This document shows, piece after piece, positions 50,386-59,203 of a stretch of DNA of 64,000 nucleotides. The DNA is from Lacrimispora sp. 210928-DFI.3.58. Its GTDB lineage: Bacteria > Bacillota > Clostridia > Lachnospirales > Lachnospiraceae. Numbering within the stretch: the stretch's first letter is position 1; the number at the start of each line of letters is the position of its first letter. Location of the stretch: contig NZ_JAJCIC010000018.1 in assembly GCF_020554865.1 (NCBI RefSeq), positions 27,927 to 91,926 of the forward strand, in the 5' to 3' direction. The notes beneath the pieces were generated by a model. The model saw only the letters and a program-made list of their open reading frames with translations. It was not told the DNA's origin and searched no databases. The position numbers and the translations under genes are program-made.

Positions 50386-50421
50386 AGAAGCAAAGCCGGT
50401 ATATCGAGGCAGGGCTTTGGA

Positions 50422-50463
50422 AGAAAAAACACCGGCGGGACAGACAAAGGCTGTTCCGCCGGT
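50422..50463 (-). terminator. intrinsic terminator of hemerythrin gene
   Basis: On the minus strand ACCGGCGGAACAG (50463-50451) pairs with CTGTCCCGCCGGT (50443-50431), followed by GTTTTTTCTT. It lies 44 bases after the hemerythrin stop. Confidence 0.75.
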
Positions 50464-50506
50464 GAAGTCATATCCGGACGTTGACAGGAAGAAACCGGCT
50501 TCCATA

Positions 50507-50929
50507 TCAGATGAGGTTTGCATTGCCGCGCATATGCTTGTATTCTGCAACAGAGCGGTCAAAGGTCTGAATATGATAGTAGAGCCAGTCCCTTACTTTA
50601 TCATTGACCTTCTGAACAAAGGCCTCTGAGGGTCCTTCCTCCTCTGTCAGCATGTCGTGGAGCTGCTGGACAGTATCGCGAAGCTCCTGGTGCTTTGCAA
50701 GATGCTCCTTTAAGCCCGGATAACCGATCTCCTTCTGGAGAGCTTCCTCTGCATTAAAATGAAAATCTGTGTAATCTGCCAGGTAATTTAACATTTTGGC
50801 AGCTCCGCTTAAATTGGAGCGCTCCTCGCAGCTTGCTAACAGATCATTGATCTTTCCGATCAGTTCCTTATGCTGGGAATCAATGAGCTCATTTCCCGTA
50901 ACTAGATCATCCGTAAATTCTGCGTACAT
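50507..50929 (-). CDS. bacteriohemerythrin
   Basis: 140 residues, a single four-helix domain. The diiron ligands are all present: His20 (DSQHKEL), His57 and Glu61 (FHFNAEE), His76 and His80 (KEHLAKHQ), His119 and Asp124 (YYHIQTFD). Such proteins bind oxygen or act in iron and oxygen sensing; here it stands alone. CAGGAGGTATTCACC lies before the ATG. Confidence 0.93.
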   Translation of the reverse strand: MYAEFTDDLVTGNELIDSQHKELIGKINDLLASCEERSNLSGAAKMLNYLADYTDFHFNAEEALQKEIGYPGLKEHLAKHQELRDTVQQLHDMLTEEEGPSEAFVQKVNDKVRDWLYYHIQTFDRSVAEYKHMRGNANLI

Positions 50930-51069
50930 GGTGAATACCTCCTGCTTGTGTTTGATATAGATAATGTTACCACAGAATGGAATTTTTTTCTATGGTATTT
51001 GCAACAGTTATGGAAAAACCAGATAACATGCACACAAACATGGGCGTTCTATACATATTTCAAGTTGTC

Positions 51070-51098
51070 TGGACAAAAGTGTCAATAGTTGATATAAT
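51070..51098 (+). promoter_or_regulatory. promoter of NUMOD1 gene
   Basis: TGGACA (51070-51075), 17-base spacer, TATAAT (51093-51098). Confidence 0.6.
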
Positions 51099-51146
51099 GA
51101 CTATGTTGCGCGTGAATGATAACAACTTGATGGGAGGATAGGACGA

Positions 51147-51566
51147 ATGAGTCGGACGATTAAAGCAGGGCACGTATACCGCCAGTATACAAAGGATGGC
51201 GTGTATATTGCAGATTACAAAAGCTCCAGAGAGGCATCTGCAGCTACCGGAGTTTCCATTGGTTCCATTGCCAGAGCCGCCCACGGTGAGAGAAAGACAG
51301 GCGGAGGTTTCCTGTGGAGGGTGGTCCTGGAAGAGTCAGAGAAAACTCCTATTGAAGTGGATCTTACCAGCAGGATCGGCAACCATGAGAAGCGCCCTCT
51401 GGTGCAGATGACCCTGGATGGTCAGGTGGTAGGAGAATATCTTTCCATTGCTCACGCAAGCCGGGTACTTAGGATCAGCCGCAGAAGCCTTTCCTGTGCT
51501 TTAAGCGGTGCACAGAAAACGGCAGGAGGTTTTGCCTGGGTAGAAAAGCAGGCGGAAGAGGAGTAA
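51147..51566 (+). CDS. stand-alone tandem NUMOD1 protein
   Basis: 139 residues made of two NUMOD1-like DNA-binding motifs: YTKDGVYIADYKSSREASAATGVSIGSIARAAHGE...GGGFLWR and MTLDGQVVGEYLSIAHASRVLRISRRSLSCALSG...AGGFAWV. NUMOD1 is normally attached to GIY-YIG or HNH homing nucleases. No nuclease part is present, and the gene has its own promoter, good ribosome site (GGGAGGATAGGA) and terminator, so it looks functional. It may be a domesticated DNA-binding protein. Confidence 0.8.
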   Translation: MSRTIKAGHVYRQYTKDGVYIADYKSSREASAATGVSIGSIARAAHGERKTGGGFLWRVVLEESEKTPIEVDLTSRIGNHEKRPLVQMTLDGQVVGEYLSIAHASRVLRISRRSLSCALSGAQKTAGGFAWVEKQAEEE

Positions 51567-51634
51567 CAGGGGGACGCAGGGGGCAAGCGAAATTTCTGAT
51601 ATAGAGCTGCAGCTTTCAGATGGAAAGCTGAGTG

Positions 51635-51660
51635 AGAGTCCGATGAATCGGGCTCTTTTT
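51635..51660 (+). terminator. intrinsic terminator after NUMOD1 gene
   Basis: AGAGTCCGAT (51635-51644) pairs with ATCGGGCTCT (51647-51656), followed by TTTT. Confidence 0.8.
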
Positions 51661-51828
51661 GATTTCCGGGGATATTTTTGAGTGAATATTGCCAATAGAA
51701 GCTTCGGCTCTCTTCAGGAACACGGGGAAAAACGCAGAAAATTGATATAATTTGCAAGATTTTTGTGGTAATTTGCATGAATTTATAGTACAATGGTAAA
51801 AGCAATAGGGAGAACAGGAGGAGGTCAT

Positions 51829-52224
51829 ATGAAGCGGGAAGATTTGCTTTGGACGGACCGGAAGCGCAATTGGCTGGGGCTTCCGTGGTCCTTTACCGTA
51901 TATGGGCTTACAGAGAACCGCCTTTTTATAAAAACGGGAATGCTGAGCATCCATGAGGACGAGGTAAGGCTGTACCGCATACTGGATGTATCTCTGCGCA
52001 GGTCCTTCTGGCAGAGGATCACCGGGACGGGCACCATCCATGTGGACAGCAGCGACAAGACCATGAAGTGTTTTGATATCCAGAATATCAAGGGCTGTGA
52101 GGAGGTCAAGGAGCAGCTCTCTGAGCTGGTGGAAAAGGAGCGTGACAACAAGCGTGTCTCCTCCAGAGAATTTATCGGCGGCTGTGAGGGCCACGATGAA
52201 GAGGATGAATTTGATGAGCCGTAA
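51829..52224 (+). CDS. bacterial PH-domain (bPH2-like) protein
   Basis: 131 residues. Residues about 15-100 read as a bPH2 domain: LPWSFTVYGLTENRLFIKTGMLSIHEDEVRLYRILDVSLRRSFWQRITGTGTIHVDSSD, with the LYRI.DV and R.TG.GTI stretches typical of the family. No membrane segment is present, unlike YdbS/YdbT. The tail is acidic. Function unknown. AGGAGGAGGT lies before ATG 51829. It is 47 bases upstream of the phosphofructokinase gene. Confidence 0.82.
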   Translation: MKREDLLWTDRKRNWLGLPWSFTVYGLTENRLFIKTGMLSIHEDEVRLYRILDVSLRRSFWQRITGTGTIHVDSSDKTMKCFDIQNIKGCEEVKEQLSELVEKERDNKRVSSREFIGGCEGHDEEDEFDEP

Positions 52225-52271
52225 GGCATCAAGATATAAGAATGAAAAGATACTGAGAAAGGGGTAGTCAT

Positions 52272-53510
52272 ATGGCAAAGAAACGCAATATCATCGTAGG
52301 TCAGTCAGGAGGGCCGACAGCAGTTATCAATTCCAGCCTGGCAGGGGTTTACAAGACAGCAAAGGAGAGGGGCTTCCACAAGGTATATGGAATGCTTCAC
52401 GGCATCGAGGGATTTTTAGATGAGATGTATGTGGATCTTTCTACCCAGATCCATTCTGATATGGATATTGAGCTGTTAAAGAGGACGCCTTCCGCATTTT
52501 TGGGCTCCTGCCGCTATAAGCTGCCGGATATACATGAGAACCCGGAGATCTATGAGAAGATATTCTCCATCTTAGATAAGCTGGATATTGAGGTGTTCAT
52601 CTACATAGGAGGCAACGACTCCATGGATACCATCAAGAAGCTGTCCGATTATGCCATTGTCAAGGGGCACAACCAGAAATTCTTAGGCGTGCCGAAGACC
52701 ATTGACAACGATCTGGCTCTGACAGACCACACCCCAGGCTTCGGAAGTGCTGCCAAATACATTGCAGCATCCACAAAGGAGGTCATCCGCGATGCCATGG
52801 GCTTATCCTACAAGAGGAATATGATCACTATCATGGAGATCATGGGACGGAATGCAGGATGGCTCACAGGAGCAACCGCCCTGGCAAAGACAGAGGACTG
52901 CTGCGGACCGGACCTGATCTATCTGCCGGAGGTGGCCTTTGACACAGAGAAGTTCCTGAAAAAATGTACGGACCTGTTAAAGAAAAAGCCATCCATCGTG
53001 ATCGCCGTATCAGAGGGTATTAAAGTGGCAGACGGACGCTACGTGTGCCAGCTGGCAGGGGGAAGTGACTATGTGGACGCCTTTGGGCACAAGCAGCTGG
53101 CAGGCACAGCCGCTTATCTGGCCTCCTTCCTGGCTGAGAAGACTGGCTGCAAGACAAGGGCAGTGGAGCTCTCCACTCTCCAGAGGAGCGCATCCCACAT
53201 GGCATCCAGAGTGGATATCAACGAGGCCTTCATGGTAGGCGGTGCAGCAGTGAAGGCAGCGGACGAGGGAGACACAGGCAAGATGGTGGTGATCGACCGC
53301 GTATCAGATGACCCATACATGAGCGCAGCCGGCATTTACGATGTGCACAAGATCGCCAACAATGAAAAGCTGGTTCCAAGGAATTGGGTAACAAAGGACG
53401 GCAGCTACGTGACCGAGGAATTTGTAAACTACGTAGAGCCTCTGATCCAGGGAGACTATCAGCCATTTATGGTAAACGGACTTCCGCAGCATCTTGTCTT
53501 AAAGCGCTGA
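52272..53510 (+). CDS. 6-phosphofructokinase, probably pyrophosphate-dependent
   Basis: 412 residues. The fold and motifs are those of PfkA-family enzymes: GQSGGPTAVINSSLAG, GGNDS (113-117), PKTIDNDL, GR(N)AGW and IVIAVSEG. Asp116 and Lys142 (in PKTIDND) occupy the positions that mark pyrophosphate-dependent enzymes; ATP-dependent ones have Gly at both. It would phosphorylate fructose 6-phosphate reversibly using PPi in glycolysis. GGGGTAG lies before the ATG and a strong terminator follows. Confidence 0.9.
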   Translation: MAKKRNIIVGQSGGPTAVINSSLAGVYKTAKERGFHKVYGMLHGIEGFLDEMYVDLSTQIHSDMDIELLKRTPSAFLGSCRYKLPDIHENPEIYEKIFSILDKLDIEVFIYIGGNDSMDTIKKLSDYAIVKGHNQKFLGVPKTIDNDLALTDHTPGFGSAAKYIAASTKEVIRDAMGLSYKRNMITIMEIMGRNAGWLTGATALAKTEDCCGPDLIYLPEVAFDTEKFLKKCTDLLKKKPSIVIAVSEGIKVADGRYVCQLAGGSDYVDAFGHKQLAGTAAYLASFLAEKTGCKTRAVELSTLQRSASHMASRVDINEAFMVGGAAVKAADEGDTGKMVVIDRVSDDPYMSAAGIYDVHKIANNEKLVPRNWVTKDGSYVTEEFVNYVEPLIQGDYQPFMVNGLPQHLVLKR

Positions 53511-53578
53511 ACCAGGCTGAAATTTCTGTGAAAAGGATAAAAATTCGATAAATAATCGAGGGTAAAACAAAAAGATTG

Positions 53579-53613
53579 AAAGCGGTTCCTGTAAAAAATC
53601 GGAACCGCTTTTT
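53579..53613 (+). terminator. intrinsic terminator after phosphofructokinase gene
   Basis: AAAGCGGTTCC (53579-53589) pairs with GGAACCGCTTT (53601-53611), followed by TT and a further T-rich run. Confidence 0.85.
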
Positions 53614-53711
53614 GATTTTTTGATAAAAAAGCAGCAAAAGGGACAACGGAACCGTGCACATTTCACATAGGAAATGAGTATTTTGGACGGAACCGGGGGA
53701 TGAAAGAAAAT

Positions 53712-53740
53712 TTGACAATGTCATATAATAGTGCTATAAA
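53712..53740 (+). promoter_or_regulatory. promoter of HPr-like gene
   Basis: TTGACA (53712-53717), 17-base spacer, TATAAA (53735-53740). Confidence 0.7.
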
Positions 53741-53815
53741 TATTCCAACAAACAAACATATCATCAAACGCAGGTTCCCATAAATGGGGATCTCCAATAA
53801 AAAGGAGTCTTGAAA

Positions 53816-54061
53816 ATGAAAGAAAAGAAAATTATGTTGCCAACCATTGACGAGGCAAAGAAGTTCGTGGAAAAGGCTGCCAGATGTGACTTTGATATTG
53901 ACGTATTTTACAACAGGGTGACAATCGATGCAAAGTCCATTCTCGGCGTACTGAGCCTGGATCTTACACGTGTGCTGACCGTGCAGTACAGCGGAGAGGA
54001 TGAGGCATTTGAGGAGTATCTGGATACCATCACACCGGAGGCAGCAACCGTAGCAGCCTAA
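53816..54061 (+). CDS. HPr-like protein lacking the phosphorylated histidine
   Basis: 81 residues, HPr size. The middle reads VTIDAKSILGVLSLDL, the clear HPr signature with Ser41 in place of the regulatory Ser46. At the N-terminus, where HPr has GLHARPA with the phosphorylated His15, it reads LPTIDEAKKFV with no His at all. It cannot carry phosphate for the PTS in the usual way and resembles Crh only in principle. AAAAGGAG lies 9 bases before ATG 53816. It is a single-gene unit with consensus promoter and terminator. Confidence 0.85.
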   Translation: MKEKKIMLPTIDEAKKFVEKAARCDFDIDVFYNRVTIDAKSILGVLSLDLTRVLTVQYSGEDEAFEEYLDTITPEAATVAA

Positions 54062-54119
54062 GTGCAGGAGATTTTAAAGCCGGATATTTGTGACAGTATA
54101 TAGATGGACAGGACAGAAG

Positions 54120-54163
54120 AGAGGACGGATCGCGAACATAAGTTTGCAATCCGCCCTCTTTTA
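54120..54163 (+). terminator. intrinsic terminator after HPr-like gene
   Basis: AGAGGACGGAT (54120-54130) pairs with ATCCGCCCTCT (54149-54159), followed by TTTA. Confidence 0.7.
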
Positions 54164-54215
54164 TGCTATGCTGTCTGCAGAAGATATGGAACACTAGGAA
54201 GGCAGGAGACGTGAT

Positions 54216-56642
54216 TTGGACAGCCAGGCACAGGTCAGGATATCCGTGCGTAATCTGGTGGAGTTTGTTATGCGGTCAGGAGATCTGGACAACCGCAGGA
54301 CAGCAGGAGCAAAAAAGGAGGCCATGCAGGCCGGAAGCAGGCTCCACCGGAAGATTCAAAAGCGTATGGGCAGCAATTATCAGGCAGAGGTGAGCTTAAA
54401 GCACAGGGTGCAGGAGGACCAGTTTACCATATTGGTGGAGGGACGGGCAGACGGCATCCTCACAGAGCCGGGAGGCGTCACCATTGACGAGATCAAATGT
54501 ATCTACATGGACGTGAACAGGCTGGAGGAGGCAGACAGTGTCCATATGGCCCAGGCATTGTGCTACGGCTATATCTACTGCTTTGACAAGGGGCTTGATT
54601 CGATCGGCATACAGCTGACCTACTGCAACATAGAGACAGAGGAGATACGGAGGTTTAAGGAGAGCCGGAGCTTTGAGGAGCTTACAGAGTGGTTTCAGGG
54701 CCTAATACACGAGTACGTGAAATGGGCCAGATATCTCTACAGCCACGGCCAAAGGCGCCAGGCCTGCCTAAAGGAGCTGACCTTTCCATATGATTACCGG
54801 GAGGGGCAGAAGGAGCTGGCTGTCAATGTCTACAGGAGCATTGCCAGGGGACGGAACCTGTTTATCCAGGCTCCTACAGGGGTGGGAAAGACGCTCTCCA
54901 CCATCTTTCCCAGCCTGAAGGCCATGGGGGAGGGCTATGGGGATAAGCTGTTTTATCTCACGGCAAAGACCATCACCCGCAGCGTGGCGGAGGAGGCATT
55001 TTCCATTTTAAGGGAGAAACGCTCCCTCTATTTTAACACAGTCACCATAACGGCAAAGGAAAAGCTCTGTGTCATGGAAAAGCCGGAATGTAATCCCCAG
55101 GCCTGCCCCAGGGCAAAGGGACATTTTGACCGGGTAAATGATGCTGTCTATGAGATCCTCCACGAGGAGCAGGGGATCACCAGGGAAAAGGTGCTTCAGT
55201 ACGCGGCCAGATATGAGGTCTGTCCCTTTGAATTCTGCCTGGATATCAGCAGCTGGGTGGATGGGATCATCTGCGACTACAATTATGTGTTTGATCCGAA
55301 TGTCCGTCTGAAGCGCTATTTCTCCGAGGGGGAGCCCTCAAGGGGATATCTCTTTCTGGTGGACGAGGCCCACAATTTGGTGCCGAGGGCCAGGGAGATG
55401 TACAGCGCAAGCCTGTTAAAGGAAGATGTCCTGCTGGCAAAGCGCGTACTGAAGGGACAGCCCGGTACGGGAAAGCTTTTAACGCTTTTAGACCAGTGCA
55501 ACCGCCGCTTTCTGGAGATCAAGCGGGCCTATGGGACAGAGACGTTAGATGGCCCGCGTCTGAATCATGTGTTGGATGAAGGGTATGAGATCCTCACAGA
55601 GGTCAATCTTCTGGCCTTAAGCCTCATGTCCATGTTTGGGGAGCTGGAGACCTTTATGAATGAGCATGTGGAGTTTGAGGACAGGGATCTGGTTCTGGAT
55701 TTCTACTTTAAGGTCAGGGATTTCCTCTATGTGCATGACCGGGCAGATGATAATTACAGGATCTACGCCATGGTCCGCCCGGACAACAGCTTCTTTTTAA
55801 AGCTCATGTGCATCAACCCGGCAGCAAACCTGAGGGAAAGCCTGGATAAGGGGATCAGCACCTTGTTTTTCTCGGCCACTCTTCTGCCCATCCAGTATTA
55901 CAAGGAGCTTTTGAGCGGAAGCCAGGAGGAGTATGCCGTCTATGCAAAGTCTCCCTTCCCTCAGGAGAACAGGCTTATCCTTGCGGCCAGCGATGTGAGC
56001 AGCCGCTACAGCAGGAGGAGCAGGCGGGAATTTGAGAAGATCGCAGATTACATTGAACGGATCGTAGAGGGAAGAAAGGGAAATTATATGGTGTTCTGTC
56101 CCTCCTACCAGTACCTGTCCCAGGTGGGAGAGATCCTGAGGGAACGTGAGGAAGGGGGAAGACTTTCCTTTACCTGCCTGTTTCAGAGCAGTCACATGGC
56201 AGAGGAGGAGCGGGAAGCATTTTTAGAGGAATTTGAGAAGGAGAAGGAGCGTTCCATGGCGGCCCTGTGCGTGATGGGAGGCATTTTCTCTGAGGGGATC
56301 GACCTAAAAGAAGAGCGCCTCATCGGCGCTGTAATCATAGGAACGGGACTGCCCCAGGTAAATGTAGAGCAGGAGATCCTGAGGGATTATTTTGATGAAC
56401 ATGGCGGTCAGGGCTTTGACTATGCCTACCAGTATCCTGGCATGAACAAGGTTATGCAGGCGGCAGGGCGGGTGATACGCACCATCCAGGACAAGGGTGT
56501 GATCGCGCTGTTGGACGACCGTTTCCTCCGGCCTGAGTATGTAGCGCTGTTTCCCTGGGAGTGGGGCAGCTATACGGTGGTAAACCGCCATAATGTATCC
56601 CAGGCCCTGGCAGAGTTCTGGGAGGGGCACAGGACAGATTGA
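54216..56642 (+). CDS. Rad3/XPD-type ATP-dependent DNA helicase with N-terminal nuclease-like domain
   Basis: 808 residues. Residues about 5-185 resemble a PD-(D/E)XK (Cas4-like) fold: VEGRADGILTEPGGVTIDEIKC supplies the Asp and Glu-x-Lys. The helicase starts with IQAPTGVGKT (Walker A). An iron-sulfur domain with cysteines in KLCVMEKPECNPQACPR and CPFEFC follows, then VDEAHN (DEAH box), MVFCPSYQYL, and the C-terminal motif QAAGRVIRTIQDKG. The architecture is that of DinG/Rad3 superfamily 2 helicases used in repair. The TTG at 54216 has AGGAG 7 bases upstream. It converges on the LysR gene with 17 bases between. Confidence 0.9.
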   Translation: MDSQAQVRISVRNLVEFVMRSGDLDNRRTAGAKKEAMQAGSRLHRKIQKRMGSNYQAEVSLKHRVQEDQFTILVEGRADGILTEPGGVTIDEIKCIYMDVNRLEEADSVHMAQALCYGYIYCFDKGLDSIGIQLTYCNIETEEIRRFKESRSFEELTEWFQGLIHEYVKWARYLYSHGQRRQACLKELTFPYDYREGQKELAVNVYRSIARGRNLFIQAPTGVGKTLSTIFPSLKAMGEGYGDKLFYLTAKTITRSVAEEAFSILREKRSLYFNTVTITAKEKLCVMEKPECNPQACPRAKGHFDRVNDAVYEILHEEQGITREKVLQYAARYEVCPFEFCLDISSWVDGIICDYNYVFDPNVRLKRYFSEGEPSRGYLFLVDEAHNLVPRAREMYSASLLKEDVLLAKRVLKGQPGTGKLLTLLDQCNRRFLEIKRAYGTETLDGPRLNHVLDEGYEILTEVNLLALSLMSMFGELETFMNEHVEFEDRDLVLDFYFKVRDFLYVHDRADDNYRIYAMVRPDNSFFLKLMCINPAANLRESLDKGISTLFFSATLLPIQYYKELLSGSQEEYAVYAKSPFPQENRLILAASDVSSRYSRRSRREFEKIADYIERIVEGRKGNYMVFCPSYQYLSQVGEILREREEGGRLSFTCLFQSSHMAEEEREAFLEEFEKEKERSMAALCVMGGIFSEGIDLKEERLIGAVIIGTGLPQVNVEQEILRDYFDEHGGQGFDYAYQYPGMNKVMQAAGRVIRTIQDKGVIALLDDRFLRPEYVALFPWEWGSYTVVNRHNVSQALAEFWEGHRTD

Positions 56643-56659
56643 GCGGCTGCTCCCGCACC

Positions 56660-57535
56660 CTACAGCATGTCCATAAACTGCTTGGCTGCCTGGGAGACTG
56701 GCAGGCTTTCATTGTAGGCCACCACCATCTGGCGCAGGGGAAGCTGCTCTGTGAGTTCCAGGACAAAGAGATCCCTATCCTTTGGCGGGATGCAGAAATC
56801 CGGCACAAAGGCGATTCCTAAGCCGATGCGGGCCAGGTCGATCAGCAGGTCATTGCTGGAGAGCTCGATCTCCGGTACAAGATCCAGCTGGTTTTTCTGG
56901 AATATCTGGTGGAGAAATTCGCTGGTGGTGCTCTTGCGGTCCAGCATCATGATGGGATACTGCAGGAGCTCCTCCAGAGTATGGGCTTTGCCCTCCAGGT
57001 CAAAGGCCTGGCGGCTGGCAGTGAACACATCCCGGAATTCATTGATCACCCTGGTATTCATACTGCCGGAAAGGGCGGAGTTGGGATAGTTGGTGATGAT
57101 AAAATCGGCCTGTCCGCTTTCTAACAGGCTGGCGCACTGGATGGAGGTCATATTGGTGACCTTGATATGGATGCCCGGATACTCCTTGTGGAAGCGGTTC
57201 AGATAGGGTACCAGGTAGTAGCGGCAGATGGTGTCGCTGGCGCCGATGCGCAGCTGCCCGCCATTTAAGGTGTGGGCCTCCAGAAGCTGGTTTTCCCCCT
57301 TCTTTATCAGGTTCATGGCAGGTTCGATATGCTTCAAGAGGATCTCACCCTCCGGGGTCAGCTGCACCTTCTTCGTGCTGCGGATGAAAAGAGGCTGGTT
57401 CAGCTTCTTTTCCAGGACTTTAATGGACTGGCTCACAGCCGATTGAGAAATAAATAGCTGCTTTGACGCCTCAGAAAAGCTTAAGGTCACAGCCACATGA
57501 TAGAATACTTTATATAATTCATAATTAATGTCCAT
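56660..57535 (-). CDS. LysR family transcriptional regulator
   Basis: 291 residues. The N-terminal winged helix (LYKVFYHVAVTLSFSEASKQLFISQSAVSQSIKVLEKKL) and effector domain (GGQLRIGASDTICRYYLVPYL...) are typical. Divergent from the ATP-grasp operon, which it may control, since LysR proteins often regulate a divergent neighbour. GGAGG lies upstream of the start at 57535. The effector is unknown. Confidence 0.93.
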   Translation of the reverse strand: MDINYELYKVFYHVAVTLSFSEASKQLFISQSAVSQSIKVLEKKLNQPLFIRSTKKVQLTPEGEILLKHIEPAMNLIKKGENQLLEAHTLNGGQLRIGASDTICRYYLVPYLNRFHKEYPGIHIKVTNMTSIQCASLLESGQADFIITNYPNSALSGSMNTRVINEFRDVFTASRQAFDLEGKAHTLEELLQYPIMMLDRKSTTSEFLHQIFQKNQLDLVPEIELSSNDLLIDLARIGLGIAFVPDFCIPPKDRDLFVLELTEQLPLRQMVVAYNESLPVSQAAKQFMDML

Positions 57536-57647
57536 TATGAAGTCCTCCTTATAAACTAATCCTATCTTATCACGGAGGGAAAGGCTTTGTAAAGACCGGG
57601 GGCTTTCGATTATTAAAAAAAATTTCCCACTTTATTACAGTTATTGA

Positions 57648-57720
57648 TTGGCAAAAGTGAAACCAGGCGGTATAGTATTTATTAAGTAAAGGCGCTGAAG
57701 CTAGTTATTCAGCGCCTTTT
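57648..57720 (+). promoter_or_regulatory. promoter followed at once by a terminator hairpin, upstream of the ATP-grasp operon
   Basis: TTGGCA (57648-57653), 17-base spacer, TATAGT (57671-57676) predict a start near 57683. GGCGCTGAA (57691-57699) pairs with TTCAGCGCC (57708-57716) and TTTTT follows. Like alsS, the transcript begins with a terminator-like hairpin. Confidence 0.6.
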
Positions 57721-57786
57721 TCTTTGTTACACGGGAAGCTTCATTCCCTGTGCAACAAAAAATGCTTTGCATGGACCGCACTGCGG

Positions 57787-57858
57787 CGGAAAGGAAGATG
57801 CCGCTTATGCGGCCCGCCGCAGGCGGAGAATCCTGCAGAGCAGGATTCTTTTTACAAA
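57787..57858 (+). repeat. 72-bp module, copy 2, before the ATP-grasp operon
   Basis: 65 of 72 bases match 44351-44422 before radA. It ends in GAATCC...GGATTC-TTTTT, a terminator-like hairpin, 35 bases before the start codon. The preceding stem TTGTTACAC/GTGCAACAA (with mismatches) parallels the stem before copy 1. Confidence 0.75.
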
Positions 57859-57892
57859 TCAGGCGGTCTGCCTGGGACAGGAGTGCGATGTA

Positions 57893-59203
57893 ATGAAGGA
57901 ATTGGTAAACCATACCGAAGGGATCAACCGCTTGCTTGCAAGATATGGGGTGAAATTCGGTATCTACAAAAACGGAACCTTCCATGAACAGCTGTTTCCC
58001 TTTGATCCACTTGCCAGAGTGATCGAGGCTTCCGAGTTTGCTTATCTGGAAAAGGGCCTGATCCAGCGGGTGAACGCTCTGAATGCGTTCTTAGGGGATG
58101 TTTACGGAGAACAGAAGATCATAAAAGACGGTGTGATACCGGAGGATTTCATCTACTCCTCCAAAGGGTATCTGATCCAGTGCCGCGGGATCATGCCGCC
58201 AAAGGGGATCTACAGCCATATTTCAGGCATTGACCTGGTACAGGCAAAGGATAAGACCTGGTACATACTGGAGGACAACTTAAGGATCCCCTCCGGCGCC
58301 TCTTATCCCCTGATCGCAAGGGAGCTGACCCGCCAGGCCTCCCCCAGGACCTTTGCCGACAAGCGTATCATTGACAACCGCAATTACGCCTCCATGCTGA
58401 AGGAGGTCATGGATCATGTGAATACAGGAGGCATTAACGTTGTCCTGACACCGGGACGGTACAATGCAGCCTTCTTTGAGCATTCCTATCTGGCTGAGCG
58501 CAGCGGCGCAGTTCTGGCAATGCCGCAGGATCTGTTTGTGGAGGATGGATATGTATATTACCGCCACTACAGCGGGCGGGAGAAGGTGGGAGCTGTATAC
58601 CGCCGGATCTCCGATGAATATCTGGATCCGCTGACCTTTGAACCGGAATCCCTCATCGGCGTTCCTGGGATCGTGGATGTATACCGGGAGGGAAAGGTAG
58701 CGCTTCTCAATGCGCCGGGCAACGGCGTGGCAGATGACAAGGGCAGCTATTACTTTGTACCCCATATGATACGGTATTATCTGGGAGAGGAGCCGATCCT
58801 GCACAATGCACCCACGTATCTGGCCTTTTATGAAAAGGACAGGAACTATATCCTGGAGCATTTGTCAACGCTTGTGATCAAGGATGTATCCGAGGCAGGA
58901 GGCTACGGAGTCGCCTTTGGAAGCGACATGACCGGGGAAGAGTTAAAGCACATGGCAGAGGTCATTACCAATGAGCCCAGGCGCTTCATCGCCCAGGAGG
59001 TCATTGATTTTATTGACCTGGATATCATGGAGGGCGATGAGCAGGTGCCCAGGAAAGCTGACTTAAGAGCCTTTGTACTCACAGGAGAGACCACAAAGGT
59101 ATGGGCCAGCGGCCTTACCAGGTTTTCCAGGAACCCGGATTCGTTCGTAGTAAATTCATCACAGGGAGGAGGATTTAAAGACACATGGGTATTATCTCGT
59201 TAG
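57893..59203 (+). CDS. circularly permuted ATP-grasp protein (amidoligase type)
   Basis: 436 residues over the CP_ATPgrasp family. Marks include GIDLVQAKDKTWYILEDNLRIPSGASYPL (ATP-grasp active-site part), NVVLTPGRYNAAFFEHSYLAERSG, and the late AGGYGVAFG and VSSQGG-like region. Such proteins are thought to join amino acids or tag peptides using ATP, in operons with alpha-E and transglutaminase proteins. ACAGGAG lies 9 bases before ATG 57893; the upstream extension covers the repeat module. The next gene overlaps by 19 bases. Confidence 0.88.
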   Translation: MKELVNHTEGINRLLARYGVKFGIYKNGTFHEQLFPFDPLARVIEASEFAYLEKGLIQRVNALNAFLGDVYGEQKIIKDGVIPEDFIYSSKGYLIQCRGIMPPKGIYSHISGIDLVQAKDKTWYILEDNLRIPSGASYPLIARELTRQASPRTFADKRIIDNRNYASMLKEVMDHVNTGGINVVLTPGRYNAAFFEHSYLAERSGAVLAMPQDLFVEDGYVYYRHYSGREKVGAVYRRISDEYLDPLTFEPESLIGVPGIVDVYREGKVALLNAPGNGVADDKGSYYFVPHMIRYYLGEEPILHNAPTYLAFYEKDRNYILEHLSTLVIKDVSEAGGYGVAFGSDMTGEELKHMAEVITNEPRRFIAQEVIDFIDLDIMEGDEQVPRKADLRAFVLTGETTKVWASGLTRFSRNPDSFVVNSSQGGGFKDTWVLSR

